Positions 16,298-25,448 of a stretch of DNA of 64,000 nucleotides are shown in pieces (position 1 is the first letter of the stretch; each line of letters opens with the position of its first letter). The stretch spans positions 40,625 to 104,624 of the forward strand of contig PHEB01000008.1 of the NCBI GenBank assembly GCA_002842735.1, read 5' to 3'. Below the pieces are notes generated by a model, which saw only the letters and a program-made list of their open reading frames with translations, was not told the DNA's origin and ran no database searches. The translations under genes and the position numbers were made by a program. This stretch comes from Alphaproteobacteria bacterium HGW-Alphaproteobacteria-7. Its GTDB lineage: Bacteria > Pseudomonadota > Alphaproteobacteria > Sphingomonadales > Sphingomonadaceae.

Positions 16298-18568
16298 TTA
16301 TCGGAAGCCGAGATTGCGCAGCGCGAAGAACACCTGAAACGTGTTGCCGCGTGTCGCGTCGCCCGCTCCGACGAAATCGCGCCGCCAGGTTGCGCCGAAT
16401 TCCATCGTATCATCCTGATAGGCGAAGCCCAGCCGGGTGCGGATCGGTTCGAACCCGTCGGGCATGAAAATCGGGTCGTCTTCGGGATCAGTAAGATTGA
16501 ATACCCCCGATCCGAACACCGACCAATTGCGGGCAATCGCGACCCGCGCTGCCGCGCGCAATTCTTCACGGTCGCGCAGGTCTTCGACCGTCTGAATGTC
16601 GCGGTTCAATTCCAGGTAGCCCACTTCGATATAGGTGTGGCGTGAACCAACCGCCGCGTCGATTTCGTTGCGGCGAACGGCGAAACTGTCCTTGTCGAGG
16701 CGGAACCGGTGGGTGAAGGAGATGAGGTTGCGAAACCGCACTTCGGTGCGGCCGACAAAATCCGACACCCGTTCCGAAAGACCCGTGCCTTTGGGGAACA
16801 GATCATCCGATTCCGCTTCGATCCGGAACGATTGGCCGATGGTCGTCTTGATCCGCCAGCCGGGGCGCTGCAATTCCCAGTCGGCCCCCCAGGTCATCCG
16901 TGTGCCGTCCTCAACCTGATCATAGCCGGGGAAGCGGTTGAGCGCGAACAGGTTGGAATCCTCAAGATCGATCGCGCGCGAATCTTCGTTGGGTACGGCG
17001 AGGTTGCGGATATTGGGGGTGGCGACGAATTGCAGGCGCGGTTTGAACACCTGCGATCCGCCGAACGCCTCACCCACAAACGGCCATTCGATATCGAGCG
17101 CAGCGGTGGCAACCCCGCGCGCAGTCCAGCCTTCGTTGCCGCGATAGCTGATCGTGGTGGTCGCTTGGGTGTTGTTGGTGTGGAAAACATCGCCGCGCAC
17201 CAACCCGGTCAGCGTTATCACCTGACCCATGCCGGTCAACCGCCGCAGGTTCCACTGCGCCCCGGCAAAGGCGCGCTGCGTATCCTGCCCGTCATCGCGC
17301 AGCAGGGCGACGCTGTTGGCCTGAAACTGCAGGTCGCCGCCCAGCACCGGATGGGCGAGTTTCTGGCGGTAATCAATCGCGGGCAGCGCCACCGGGATCT
17401 GGCCCTGATCGGCATTGATGCGCAGCGTCTGCGTCGCCCAGCCGGCAATCGACAGATAGGACAGATCGGTTATCCGTTCGAGATCGATGGTCGAACGCAG
17501 CCGGTCATCGCGGCTGATATCATAACGCCTTAAAAAGGTGCGATCACTCGCCAGCCGGAACGAACCGGACAATGTCCAGTCGGGCGAGAGCTGGAAGCGG
17601 CCGTTGCCTTCGATATGGCCGCGCAGATCGCGTTCCACGCTTGGCGCGCCGGTCAGATCGGTCAGCCGGTCGCTGGATGTAACGTAGCCGGTGACCTGAT
17701 AAGCACCCTTGTCGGTCAGTTGTCGCCATTTAGCGCTGACCATTGGCGCGACCTTGGTGAATGCAAAGGCCCCCAATGTCAGATCGGCGTTGTCGGCCAC
17801 GCGCACGTAATATTCGCTGCTCAGTTCCAGACCGTTGACCCGCGAGATGCGCACGTCGGGGACCAGAAAGCCTGACGTGGCCTTGCCATCGGTGCGCAGC
17901 GATAGCCCCGGCATCGGCAGGACGCGGGCACCGAACAGTTCGAGCACCGCGCCCTTGAAGCGCACGATGTTTTGATCCTGATCGTAGATCACCCGGTCGG
18001 CGGTGACGCGCCAGCTGGGGTCTTGCGCGCAGCTTTGCGGGTCGATGACAGGGCAGGCGGTGTAGGCAGCGTCGGTAAAAACCGCCACGCCGTTATCGCC
18101 GCGATCGGCTGATCGCGCAGCCAGCCTGCCGCCCGCACGCAGCACGATCAGCAATTCGGACATGGCGCCGGTATCGAATGTTTCGGTCAGTTCGACCTGA
18201 TCGGTGAACAGTTGGTTGCCCGTTTCGTCCACCAACCGGATATTGCCGGTGGCGATGATCCGGCCGGTGCGGCGATCCCACGTCACTTCATCGGCGCGCA
18301 CGGATCGGTCTTCGGAACGCAGGATCACATTGCCGCGCGCGATGATGGTTTCGGCCTCTTTGTCGTAGGCAATCTGGGTCGCTTCGAAATCGATTGCGCG
18401 CGGTGCTGTTTCCGCGGCCTCGACGGGCGGCGGTTCCTGAGCGGCCACAGGCGCGGACAATGCGATCAGCGCAAAGCCCAGCGCTACGCACGGCACCGCG
18501 CCCCGCGCCGGGAGGCGCAGGCCATAGCGCGCGGCGCTGCGCGATCCATTCAACGAGCCTCCCGACAT
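16298..18568 (-). CDS. lptD: LPS-assembly protein LptD
   Basis: LptD is the outer-membrane barrel that inserts lipopolysaccharide into the outer leaflet. With the ATG at 18566-18568 it is 756 residues: a signal peptide (RGAVPCVALGFALIALSAPVAAQ), an LptA-like beta-jellyroll (IDFEATQIAYDKEAETIIARGNVILR) and then the large barrel, ending in NLGFR with a C-terminal aromatic pattern. The longer reading frame to 18766 runs into the pepA promoter and shows no similarity. Only two cysteines (around ACPVIDPQSC) are obvious, fewer than in E. coli. It is the first gene of lptD-surA-pdxA-rsmA, divergent from pepA. Confidence 0.95.
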   Translation of the reverse strand: MSGGSLNGSRSAARYGLRLPARGAVPCVALGFALIALSAPVAAQEPPPVEAAETAPRAIDFEATQIAYDKEAETIIARGNVILRSEDRSVRADEVTWDRRTGRIIATGNIRLVDETGNQLFTDQVELTETFDTGAMSELLIVLRAGGRLAARSADRGDNGVAVFTDAAYTACPVIDPQSCAQDPSWRVTADRVIYDQDQNIVRFKGAVLELFGARVLPMPGLSLRTDGKATSGFLVPDVRISRVNGLELSSEYYVRVADNADLTLGAFAFTKVAPMVSAKWRQLTDKGAYQVTGYVTSSDRLTDLTGAPSVERDLRGHIEGNGRFQLSPDWTLSGSFRLASDRTFLRRYDISRDDRLRSTIDLERITDLSYLSIAGWATQTLRINADQGQIPVALPAIDYRQKLAHPVLGGDLQFQANSVALLRDDGQDTQRAFAGAQWNLRRLTGMGQVITLTGLVRGDVFHTNNTQATTTISYRGNEGWTARGVATAALDIEWPFVGEAFGGSQVFKPRLQFVATPNIRNLAVPNEDSRAIDLEDSNLFALNRFPGYDQVEDGTRMTWGADWELQRPGWRIKTTIGQSFRIEAESDDLFPKGTGLSERVSDFVGRTEVRFRNLISFTHRFRLDKDSFAVRRNEIDAAVGSRHTYIEVGYLELNRDIQTVEDLRDREELRAAARVAIARNWSVFGSGVFNLTDPEDDPIFMPDGFEPIRTRLGFAYQDDTMEFGATWRRDFVGAGDATRGNTFQVFFALRNLGFR

Positions 18569-18718
18569 GGCCTTGCCTATTGCACCGCTCGCGCCTAATC
18601 GCAATCGCGTTTGCGGCCCGTCGCGCGCGCTTGTTGGTAAGTGCCCGATGGGCTGCTTTTGCGCCGCGCGAAAGCATATGCCGATCCGGCGCGTCGACCA
18701 CAAAATTGCGGAGAACCC

Positions 18719-20179
18719 ATGCAGATTATTTTCACCTCCACCCCGCCTTCCACCGTCCGCCTGCACGCCCGCGTGGTCAATCAGGGGGCGGCGTTGACCG
18801 GGCTGGACGCGGCATTGGTCGAAGGGGCTGCGGCATCGCGCTTTTCCGGGCGCGCGCGGCAGGTGTTTGAAGGTTTCGCTAGCGTCGAAGGCGCGGTGAA
18901 ACGGATTGCACTGGCGGGCGCGGGAGAAGCTGACGGAGCCGACCGGCGGCTCGATTGCGAACGCGCGGGCGCGGCGCTGACGGCGAAATATCTGGTTTCA
19001 ACCGAGCGTGCGATGGCGCTCGATCTGGGGCAGGCGGGTCTGTCAGCGGACGATGCGGCGGCGGTTCTGCTCGGTCTCAGGCTGCGCGGCTGGCGGCATG
19101 ACAAGTATCGCACCAAGCTGGCCGCCGACAAGCGCCCCAGCCTTGAAACCGTGCACGTCATCAATGCCCCCGCGGGCACCGAAGCCGCGTGGGAACGCGA
19201 AGCCGCGCTGGCCAAGGGCGTCGAATTCACCCGCGATCTGGTGACGGAAGCGCCCAATGTGATCTACCCCGAAACCTTTGTTGCCGCCTGCCAGAAAGCC
19301 TTTGCCGGGACGGGCGCGGACATCACCGTGCTGAGCGAGGCCGAAATGGAAGCGCTCGGCATGGGCGCGCTGGTCGCGGTGGGACGCGGTTCCGAACGCG
19401 AATCGAAACTGATCGCGATCCGCTGGAACGGCGGCGCAGCGGACGAAAAGCCGACCGTGTTCGTCGGCAAGGGCGTGACCTTCGATACCGGCGGCATCTC
19501 ATTGAAGCCCGGCCCCGGCATGGAAGATATGAAGTGGGACATGGGCGGGGCAGGCGCGGTGGCTGGCGCGATGCTGGCCATCGTCACCCGCAAGGCCAAG
19601 GCCAATGTGATCGGCGTGATGGGTCTCGTTGAAAATATGCCCGACGGCAAGGCGCAGCGCCCCGGCGATATCGTCACCACCATGAGCGGGCAGACGGTCG
19701 AAGTGCTCAACACCGATGCCGAAGGGCGGCTGGTATTGTGCGACGCGCTGCACTGGGCGCAGGAACAATATGACGCGGCGCGGATCGTCGATCTTGCCAC
19801 GCTGACCGGCGCGATGATCATTGCGCTGGGCAATGAACATGGCGGGATGTTCGCCAATGATGATCGGCTGGCAGAGCAGCTGGCTGCGGCAGGCAAGGCC
19901 AGCGGTGACAAGCTGTGGCGGATGCCGCTGGGCGCGAATTACGACAAACTGATCGATTCGCAGATCGCCGACATGAAGAATGTCGGCCCGCGCGAGGGCG
20001 GATCAATCACCGCTGCGCAGTTCCTTGGGCGCTTCATCAAGGACGGAACGCCGTGGGCGCATCTCGACATTGCCGGGATGGTGTGGGCGGCCAAGCCGGG
20101 TCACTCGTGGGAGAAAGGCGCAACCGGATACGGCGTGCGCCTGCTCGAACAATTCGTGCGCGACGTGGTGGAGAAATAA
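18719..20179 (+). CDS. pepA: Leucyl aminopeptidase (M17)
   Basis: This cytosolic two-metal aminopeptidase removes N-terminal residues from peptides. It has 486 residues from the ATG at 18719, with CGGAG nearby upstream. An N-terminal macro-like domain is followed by the M17 catalytic domain. Metal-site blocks are VGKGVTFDTGGISLKPG, MKWDMGGAGAV, NTDAEGRLVLCDAL (family signature) and VDLATLTGAM. E. coli PepA also binds DNA at cer and carAB; whether this one does is unknown. holC follows, as in enterobacteria. Confidence 0.96.
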   Translation: MQIIFTSTPPSTVRLHARVVNQGAALTGLDAALVEGAAASRFSGRARQVFEGFASVEGAVKRIALAGAGEADGADRRLDCERAGAALTAKYLVSTERAMALDLGQAGLSADDAAAVLLGLRLRGWRHDKYRTKLAADKRPSLETVHVINAPAGTEAAWEREAALAKGVEFTRDLVTEAPNVIYPETFVAACQKAFAGTGADITVLSEAEMEALGMGALVAVGRGSERESKLIAIRWNGGAADEKPTVFVGKGVTFDTGGISLKPGPGMEDMKWDMGGAGAVAGAMLAIVTRKAKANVIGVMGLVENMPDGKAQRPGDIVTTMSGQTVEVLNTDAEGRLVLCDALHWAQEQYDAARIVDLATLTGAMIIALGNEHGGMFANDDRLAEQLAAAGKASGDKLWRMPLGANYDKLIDSQIADMKNVGPREGGSITAAQFLGRFIKDGTPWAHLDIAGMVWAAKPGHSWEKGATGYGVRLLEQFVRDVVEK

Positions 20180-20181
20180 CC

Positions 20182-20258
20182 GTCCTCAAGTAGCGAAGCG
20201 GTAGGACAGCAAGAACTCTTGTCCTCAGGCAGCGAAGCGGTAGGGCAATAAGGAACGC
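20182..20258. repeat. Tandem duplication of about 39 bp between pepA and holC
   Basis: Two imperfect copies are seen. Each begins GTCCTCA, contains GCGAAGCGGTAGG and ends with a CA(G/T)AA-type stretch before AAC. The second copy carries the holC ribosome-binding site (AAGGAA). Confidence 0.8.
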
Positions 20259-20261
20259 CCC

Positions 20262-20696
20262 ATGAAGCTCGATTTCTGGCAATATACCGATGACCCGCTC
20301 GAAAAGGTTGTCGCCCTGATCGCCAAGCGGGTGTTGGGCGATGGCGCGCGGTTGCTGGTGGTGTCGGATGATGCCGAGCAACGCGCCGCCATTGCCCGCG
20401 CGCTGTGGCAGGCGGGGCCGGAAAGCTTCCTTGCCAATAGTGAGGCTGATGCGCCTGGCGGGGCAGATCAACCGATCCTGCTGTCCGCCGAACCCGCTGC
20501 CAGCAACGGGGCGAGCCACCTGATCCTTGCCGACGGGGTGTTTCGCGATACCCCCGGCTTTGCCCGCGTGTTCCTGTTGTTCCCGCCCGATGCCGCACCC
20601 GCCGCGCGGGCTGCATGGCGCGCGCAGGATGGCCGCGAGGATGTGGAACGCGCTTATTTCGCGCAGGAAGACGGGCGCTGGGTCAAGAAAGGCTGA
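20262..20696 (+). CDS. holC: DNA polymerase III chi subunit
   Basis: HolC links the clamp loader to SSB-coated DNA at the replication fork. The 144-residue protein starts KLDFWQYTDDPLEKVVALIAKRVL. It has the LLVVSDDAEQRAAIARALW helix-strand, PILLSAEPAA, HLILADGVF and FLLFPPDA, with the YFAQEDGRWVKK end typical of the family. The pepA-holC neighbourhood is widely conserved. Confidence 0.95.
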   Translation: MKLDFWQYTDDPLEKVVALIAKRVLGDGARLLVVSDDAEQRAAIARALWQAGPESFLANSEADAPGGADQPILLSAEPAASNGASHLILADGVFRDTPGFARVFLLFPPDAAPAARAAWRAQDGREDVERAYFAQEDGRWVKKG

Positions 20697-20709
20697 AAGG
20701 GTCAAAAAA

Positions 20710-20735
20710 GGGTTGAGGGCTTGCGGCAGCAACCC
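20710..20735. terminator. Hairpin after holC
   Basis: GGGTTG and CAACCC pair around a short GC-rich inner stem (GCTTGCGGCAGC). No U-tract follows. It could separate holC from the downstream lipoprotein gene. Confidence 0.3.
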
Positions 20736-20749
20736 GAATCAATGATATT
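20721..20749 (+). promoter_or_regulatory. Possible sigma70-type promoter for the lipoprotein gene
   Basis: TTGCGG and GATATT are 17 bases apart, placing a start site about 20 bp before the lipoprotein ATG. This is a weak consensus match. Confidence 0.3.
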
Positions 20750-20778
20750 GATGCGCGTGATGTGATGGGGGATTGCAG

Positions 20779-21294
20779 ATGCGTAAGGTGGCATTGGTAT
20801 TGGCAAGCAGCGCGGCATTTTTGCTCGCCGCCTGCGGCGGTTCGGAAACTTCGGGCGAATTCACCACCGAGGACGGCGAAACCGCCGAATACACCATCGA
20901 CAAGGCAACCGGTGAAACCAGCATGACGGTCGAAGGGCCGGATGGCACCGCCACCTTGCGTTCGGGCGCGGATGTGCCGGTCAGCCTGCCAGCCGGCTTC
21001 AGCCTGTTCCCCGGATCAAAGGTGATCACCAACACCGTTGTCAACCAGCCCGGCGGGCAGGGGACAATGGTGATGTTCGAGGCAGACGCCGCCGCCGACA
21101 CGGTCATCGGCCATTACCGCGATCAGGCCAAGGCCGCCGGGTTCGCGATCCAGATCGAAATGAACACCAACGGCACCCTGATGATCGGCGCAGAGCGCGA
21201 ACGCGACGGTTCAACCCTGTCGATCACCGCGACCGACAATCAGAAGGATGCAACCACCGGACAGATCATCATCGGCAGCAAGACTGCGGGCTGA
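20779..21294 (+). CDS. Putative lipoprotein, unknown function
   Basis: The 171-residue protein has a lipoprotein signal peptide (MRKVALVLASSAAFLLAAC; acylated Cys at residue 19). A Thr/Glu-rich segment (TSGEFTTEDGETAEYTIDKATGETSMT) follows, then a compact domain with VSLPAGFSLFPGSKVITNTVV and DTVIGHYRDQAKAAGF. The second half resembles the 'GYRDALKAAGW' pattern of small periplasmic alpha/beta domains, but I cannot name a family. The TTG at 20773 is less likely than the ATG at 20779, which follows GGGGGA. Probably attached to the periplasmic side of a membrane. Confidence 0.8.
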   Translation: MRKVALVLASSAAFLLAACGGSETSGEFTTEDGETAEYTIDKATGETSMTVEGPDGTATLRSGADVPVSLPAGFSLFPGSKVITNTVVNQPGGQGTMVMFEADAAADTVIGHYRDQAKAAGFAIQIEMNTNGTLMIGAERERDGSTLSITATDNQKDATTGQIIIGSKTAG

Positions 21295-21307
21295 TCCTCC
21301 GCCTACC

Positions 21308-21378
21308 CTGCACGAGTGCGAAAGTGCACGCCATGCTGCGCCGCCTGTTCAGGCGCTTGCCATTTTGCAGCGCAGCAT
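21308..21378. promoter_or_regulatory. Structured leader upstream of ndk
   Basis: Two stem-loops lie in the 136-bp gap. The first pairs TGCAC with GTGCA (21309-21328). The second is nested: ATGCTGCGC (21333-21341) pairs with GCGCAGCAT (21370-21378) and encloses a perfect CGCCTG-TT-CAGGCG hairpin. They could terminate the upstream lipoprotein transcript or lie in the ndk 5' leader. Confidence 0.45.
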
Positions 21379-21430
21379 CTACGGGCGCGGCCAACATCCC
21401 CCATAAAAATACGTCCACAGGAGCATAATC

Positions 21431-21853
21431 ATGGCGGTTACCCGCACCTTTTCGATCATCAAGCCCGATGCCACCCGTCGCAACCTGACCGGCGCTGTTA
21501 CCAAGATGCTGGAAGACGCCGGCCTGCGCGTCGTCGCGTCCAAACGCATCCACATGACCCGCGATCAGGCCGAAGGTTTCTACGGCGTCCACCGCGAACG
21601 CCCGTTCTTTGGCGAACTCGTTGATTTCATGATGAGCGAGCCGGTGGTGGTGCAGGTGCTCGAAGGCGAAGACGCCGTAGCCCGCAACCGCGAAGTGATG
21701 GGCGCGACCAACCCGGCGGACGCTGCCCCCGGCACGATCCGCAAGGAACTCGCCCTGTCGATCGGTGAGAACACCGTTCACGGTTCGGATTCGGAAGAAA
21801 ACGCCGCCATCGAAATCGCGTTCTTTTTCAAGGATGAAGAGATCGTGGGGTGA
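21431..21853 (+). CDS. ndk: Nucleoside diphosphate kinase
   Basis: Ndk exchanges the gamma-phosphate between nucleoside di- and triphosphates through a phosphohistidine. The 140-residue protein has [13 protein letters not shown] at the N-terminus, the [11 protein letters not shown] helix, [14 protein letters not shown] and the active-site NTVHGSDS with His117. AGGAG precedes the ATG. The stop overlaps a GTG start of a non-housekeeping-looking gene. Confidence 0.98.
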   Translation: MAVTRTFSIIKPDATRRNLTGAVTKMLEDAGLRVVASKRIHMTRDQAEGFYGVHRERPFFGELVDFMMSEPVVVQVLEGEDAVARNREVMGATNPADAAPGTIRKELALSIGENTVHGSDSEENAAIEIAFFFKDEEIVG

Positions 21854-22440
21854 ATGATTATTCACACCTTGCCGGGTGGGCACGGATCGTAAATCAAATT
21901 CTCGACGGCCGTGTCCTCCAGCAACCTTACATTCATATCGGACCAACGCCAAAAATCTTGCGAAGCTATGGGTTGGGTCCACATGATTTGACGATTACAG
22001 CTGGTAAGGTTGTAAGGGTATCGAAGGATCATCCTGAAATTACGCGATTGATCTGGCAGGCCCTACCTCAGATATTAAGCGACCCGGTCGCAGTGATGCC
22101 GTCCCAGAAGCGTGATGGATCGGTCATTCCAGTTTTGGTGTGTAAACCGGAAGTCGACTGCCCGGTGTTTGTACCGATTATGCCGACTGGTTCAGCCAAT
22201 ATCGTCTTATCGGTCTACGGCAGAGACGATGCCGCTCATTGGGTTGCGCGCGAAGCAGCGATCGCGTCTGAAGACGGAAGCAAGTTCTACATAAGAGAGG
22301 ACTTCGCCGCCACTATGCCAAAGCCGGGGTCTGATTCTATCGAACCTATCCCCTCGTCATCCGGTGTATTTCCAGCAGACGGGACGGCGAAGCCACGTAG
22401 ACAAATACTCACGCTACGTGAAAAGTCAATAGACACGTAA
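21850..22440 (+). CDS. MuF C-terminal-like (PBECR-type) protein behind ndk
   Basis: The 196-residue protein starts with GTG overlapping the ndk stop by four bases. Its core pattern is HIGPTPKIL..., [33 protein letters not shown], then a Pro/Val strand ([21 protein letters not shown]) and a second part with [17 protein letters not shown]. This resembles the MuF C-terminal/PBECR nuclease-like domains of phage and polymorphic toxins, which share 'H.I....LP..L.dPv.v..S' followed by a strand with a lysine or glutamate. By eye the gene is much less GC-rich than its neighbours, suggesting transfer. There is no phage structural gene or obvious immunity gene beside it. The family call is from memory of the motif and is tentative. 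Confidence 0.5.
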   Translation: MNDYSHLAGWARIVNQILDGRVLQQPYIHIGPTPKILRSYGLGPHDLTITAGKVVRVSKDHPEITRLIWQALPQILSDPVAVMPSQKRDGSVIPVLVCKPEVDCPVFVPIMPTGSANIVLSVYGRDDAAHWVAREAAIASEDGSKFYIREDFAATMPKPGSDSIEPIPSSSGVFPADGTAKPRRQILTLREKSIDT

Positions 22441-22451
22441 GGTCAGAGATA

Positions 22452-23669
22452 CTAGCCCGCCTTGGCAAAGCGCGCCAATTGCTGCGAATGCGCGTGGTGC
22501 TGTCCGCCCTTGCTTGCCGCCATCAGCTTGCGCATTGCCGCCAGTGCTTTGGGTGAGAGGGTGAGGCCAAGATCGGCGTAGCAGCGCCTGATCGCGGCCT
22601 CCCAATCGGTATTCAATTCATCGAACGCAAGCCGCGTCACCGGGCCATGCCAATCGGCCAGCGCGTCGGCCATGCGCTCATCACGCAGCGCGATCTTGCG
22701 GCGCCAGCGCGCTGTAATCGCATCAAGATCGCAAGCATCGGACTGCATCGCCATCTGGTTCGCCGCCAGCGATACCGCGCTGCGCAGCACCGCGTCGGGA
22801 TCGCGCTGCGCGATCACAAGCCGGGCGTCAGGGAACGCGGTGAGCAGCGCGGGCAGATCCTCGGCAAAGGCGGGCACCTTCATCACGCGGGGCTTTGTCG
22901 CCAGCGCGCGCGACGCGGAATCGGTGCGCAGGATGCGGGCCATCTCGCGGTAAATCGGCGCAGGGTCGCGCGCTTCGCTCCACGCCGAAAAAGTCGGGAT
23001 GTGCCACTGCGATTCGTAGATCGAATGGTGCAGCGCGGCTGAAATCCACGCCAGCTCCTCCTCCACCGCGCCCGGAGCCATCGGATGGATCGCCTGCATC
23101 CACGGATTGAGCGCGCCGAGCATGGCGAGTTCGACCGCCGCCTTGACCCGGTTCATCCCGAACCGCGCGGGCACCGGGTGATAGGCATCGCAATAGCGGG
23201 TGTGTGAATGCGCCGGGTCAGCCGCCAGCAGGGTGTGGATGCGGGTTGTCCCGCTGCGCATATGACCGATGACGATGATCGGCGGGGCGAGACGCGTTTC
23301 GAGCAATGCGGGCCGCTTCAGCCACAGCGCGCCGAAAGCGAGGCGGTTTTTGACCACGCGCGACAACTGCCCCCACGCCATCGCGCGGCCCAGCGGGTTG
23401 AGATCGGCTTCGGCCTCAACCGCCGCGCACAGACGTTGCAGCCGCTCGCGAAAATCGGCCACCTCTTCGCCGCTGCGCCCGCCCTGTTCGACCGCCTCGG
23501 TCCGCGCGCCATAAGGCTTGGCCGCCAGCGCCCACAACGCATCGGGATCAAGGTTCGGCGGCGGCAACCAGCCTTTGGCCCATGCCTTCCCCAAAAAATC
23601 ACTGGCCCGCTGCGCCAGCGCCCCGCGCGCCAGAGGATGAGCGCGGACGGGGGTGGAGCGGGGCGTCAT
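22452..23669 (-). CDS. Sulfotransferase family protein
   Basis: The 405-residue protein resembles PAPS-dependent sulfotransferases. The 5'-phosphosulfate-binding loop is visible as IVIGHMRSGTTRIHTLL (GHMRSGTT at residues 135-142). The 3'-phosphate region contains RLVIAQRDPDAVLRSAVSL. VRMK-type PAVF features (PRVMKVPAFAEDLPALLTAFPDARLV) are as in bacterial stf proteins. Acceptor substrate unknown. It starts at ATG 23667-23669, overlapping the purN stop (ATGA), so it is cotranscribed with purM-purN; the metabolic reason is not obvious. Confidence 0.85.
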   Translation of the reverse strand: MTPRSTPVRAHPLARGALAQRASDFLGKAWAKGWLPPPNLDPDALWALAAKPYGARTEAVEQGGRSGEEVADFRERLQRLCAAVEAEADLNPLGRAMAWGQLSRVVKNRLAFGALWLKRPALLETRLAPPIIVIGHMRSGTTRIHTLLAADPAHSHTRYCDAYHPVPARFGMNRVKAAVELAMLGALNPWMQAIHPMAPGAVEEELAWISAALHHSIYESQWHIPTFSAWSEARDPAPIYREMARILRTDSASRALATKPRVMKVPAFAEDLPALLTAFPDARLVIAQRDPDAVLRSAVSLAANQMAMQSDACDLDAITARWRRKIALRDERMADALADWHGPVTRLAFDELNTDWEAAIRRCYADLGLTLSPKALAAMRKLMAASKGGQHHAHSQQLARFAKAG

Positions 23670-24265
23670 CAGAATTCGTCCGCGATGTCCGTGAAGCGCG
23701 ACACATAGTCTGCCACCGCGCGCGGATAGAGCTGATGTTCGGCCAAGCGCACCCGCTCGGCGAGGGTTGCGGGCGTGTCATCGCTCGCAATCGCGACGCG
23801 TGCCTGCGCCAGCACCTCGCCCGCGTCGAGTTCGGGCGTGACCAGATGCACGCTCGCCCCTGCATGGCTATCGCCCGCTGCGATCGCGCGGGCGAAGGTA
23901 TCCAGCCCCTTGTATTTGGGCAGCAGCGAGGGGTGGATATTGAGCATCCGGCCCGCCCAACGTTGCACAAATCCGTCTGACAGGATGCGCATATAGCCCG
24001 CCAGCACGATAAAATCCGCGCCCGCGCGTCTGACAGCGGCTTCCATCACCGCATCATGCGCCTCGCGGGTCATGCCCTTGTGCGAATGCGCGAAAGTCGC
24101 CACGCCTTCCAGCGCGGCCAGCGCCAGTCCCGGCGCCGCTGCGTCATTGCTGGCGACCAGCACCACTTCGTAAGGGAAATCGCCCATGCGGCTGGCATAG
24201 AGCAGCGCGGCCATATTGGTGCCCGCGCCCGAAATCAGGATGGCGATGCGGGCTTTTTCAGCCAA
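23669..24265 (-). CDS. purN: Phosphoribosylglycinamide formyltransferase
   Basis: PurN transfers formyl from 10-formyl-THF to GAR in purine synthesis. The 198-residue protein begins with TTG (24263-24265), reading [22 protein letters not shown], within the overlap with the purM stop. It contains [14 protein letters not shown], the active-site [21 protein letters not shown] and [17 protein letters not shown] with the catalytic His, plus [18 protein letters not shown]. The length matches the family; the longer upstream frame has no similarity. Confidence 0.95.
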   Translation of the reverse strand: MAEKARIAILISGAGTNMAALLYASRMGDFPYEVVLVASNDAAAPGLALAALEGVATFAHSHKGMTREAHDAVMEAAVRRAGADFIVLAGYMRILSDGFVQRWAGRMLNIHPSLLPKYKGLDTFARAIAAGDSHAGASVHLVTPELDAGEVLAQARVAIASDDTPATLAERVRLAEHQLYPRAVADYVSRFTDIADEF

Positions 24266-25379
24266 GATGCGTCGCGCTCCAATCGCTTTTGGCCGCCCAG
24301 GTTTCCACCGATCCGCGCACGGTGCAGCCCTTGTCGCCCGCGTCGATCCGGCCCACGGTAAACACCGTCTCGCCCGCCGCCTCAAGCCGCTGCGTGACCT
24401 CGACCACCTTGTCCGCCGCCACGGCCAGCACCATGCCGACCCCGCAATTGAAGGTGCGCGCCATTTCCTCAGGCTCGATCTGCCCTTGCGCTTGCAGGAA
24501 CGCCATCAACCGCGGCTGCGGCCACAGATCGGCATCGACCACCGCGTGCGCACCATCGGGCAGGATGCGCGGGATGTTTTCGAGCAAGCCGCCGCCGGTG
24601 ATGTGGGCCAGCGCGTTGATCAGCCCGGCGCGGATCAGCGGCAGCAAGCTTGCCACGTAAATGCGCGTCGGTGCGATCAGCGCGTCGATCAGCAATTGAT
24701 CCTGATCGAACAGGGCAGGGCGGTTCAGCCTCCACCCCTTGTCCGCCGCCAGCCTGCGCACCAGCGAATAGCCGTTGGAATGCACGCCTGACGAGGCGAG
24801 GCCGATCAGCACATCGCCCGGTGCAACCCGATCGCCCGTCAACTGTTCACCGCGTTCAACCGCGCCTACGCAGAAGCCTGCGAGGTCATAATCGCCCGGT
24901 GCATACATCCCCGGCATTTCCGCCGTTTCGCCGCCGATCAGCGCGCATCCGGCCTGCTTGCATCCGGTGGCGATGCCCGCGATCACGCGGGTCGCCACGC
25001 CGTTTTCCAGCTTGCCCGTGGCGAAATAATCGAGGAAGAACAGCGGCTCTGCGCCCTGCACGATCAGATCATTGACGCACATCGCGACCAGATCGATGCC
25101 GACGTGGTCGTGCCGGTCATGGTCGATAGCCAGTTTCAGCTTGGTGCCGACCCCGTCGTTCGCGGCGACCAGCAGCGGATCGCGATATCCGGCTGCCTTG
25201 GGATCGAAAAACCCGCCAAATCCGCCCAGCTCGCTCGTCGCGCCGGGGCGCGCTGTGGCCTTGGCCAGCGGGGCGATGGCTTTGACCAGCGCATTGCCCG
25301 CCGCAATCGATACGCCTGCATCGGCATAGGTGTAGGATGAGCCATCCGGCCCGCCATTTGATGTTTTCCCCGCAGTCAT
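24258..25379 (-). CDS. purM: Phosphoribosylformylglycinamidine cyclo-ligase
   Basis: PurM closes the imidazole ring to give AIR. It is 373 residues from the ATG at 25377-25379, with [20 protein letters not shown] and [18 protein letters not shown]. It also has the ATP-binding [38 protein letters not shown] and [17 protein letters not shown]. An open frame extends further upstream but covers the divergent neighbouring gene and is not family-like. It forms an operon purM-purN-sulfotransferase and is divergent from the DUF2066-like gene. Confidence 0.97.
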   Translation of the reverse strand: MTAGKTSNGGPDGSSYTYADAGVSIAAGNALVKAIAPLAKATARPGATSELGGFGGFFDPKAAGYRDPLLVAANDGVGTKLKLAIDHDRHDHVGIDLVAMCVNDLIVQGAEPLFFLDYFATGKLENGVATRVIAGIATGCKQAGCALIGGETAEMPGMYAPGDYDLAGFCVGAVERGEQLTGDRVAPGDVLIGLASSGVHSNGYSLVRRLAADKGWRLNRPALFDQDQLLIDALIAPTRIYVASLLPLIRAGLINALAHITGGGLLENIPRILPDGAHAVVDADLWPQPRLMAFLQAQGQIEPEEMARTFNCGVGMVLAVAADKVVEVTQRLEAAGETVFTVGRIDAGDKGCTVRGSVETWAAKSDWSATHLG

Positions 25380-25448
25380 GCACGCCGCTTTAGCCTTTCG
25401 CGCTTGGAATTCCACTCGCCTTTGGGCAAAAGGCGCGCGATTTCCCCG

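Noticed and set aside
21850..22440. Remnant of a prophage
   Set aside because: No integrase, capsid, att-like direct repeats or other phage genes nearby.
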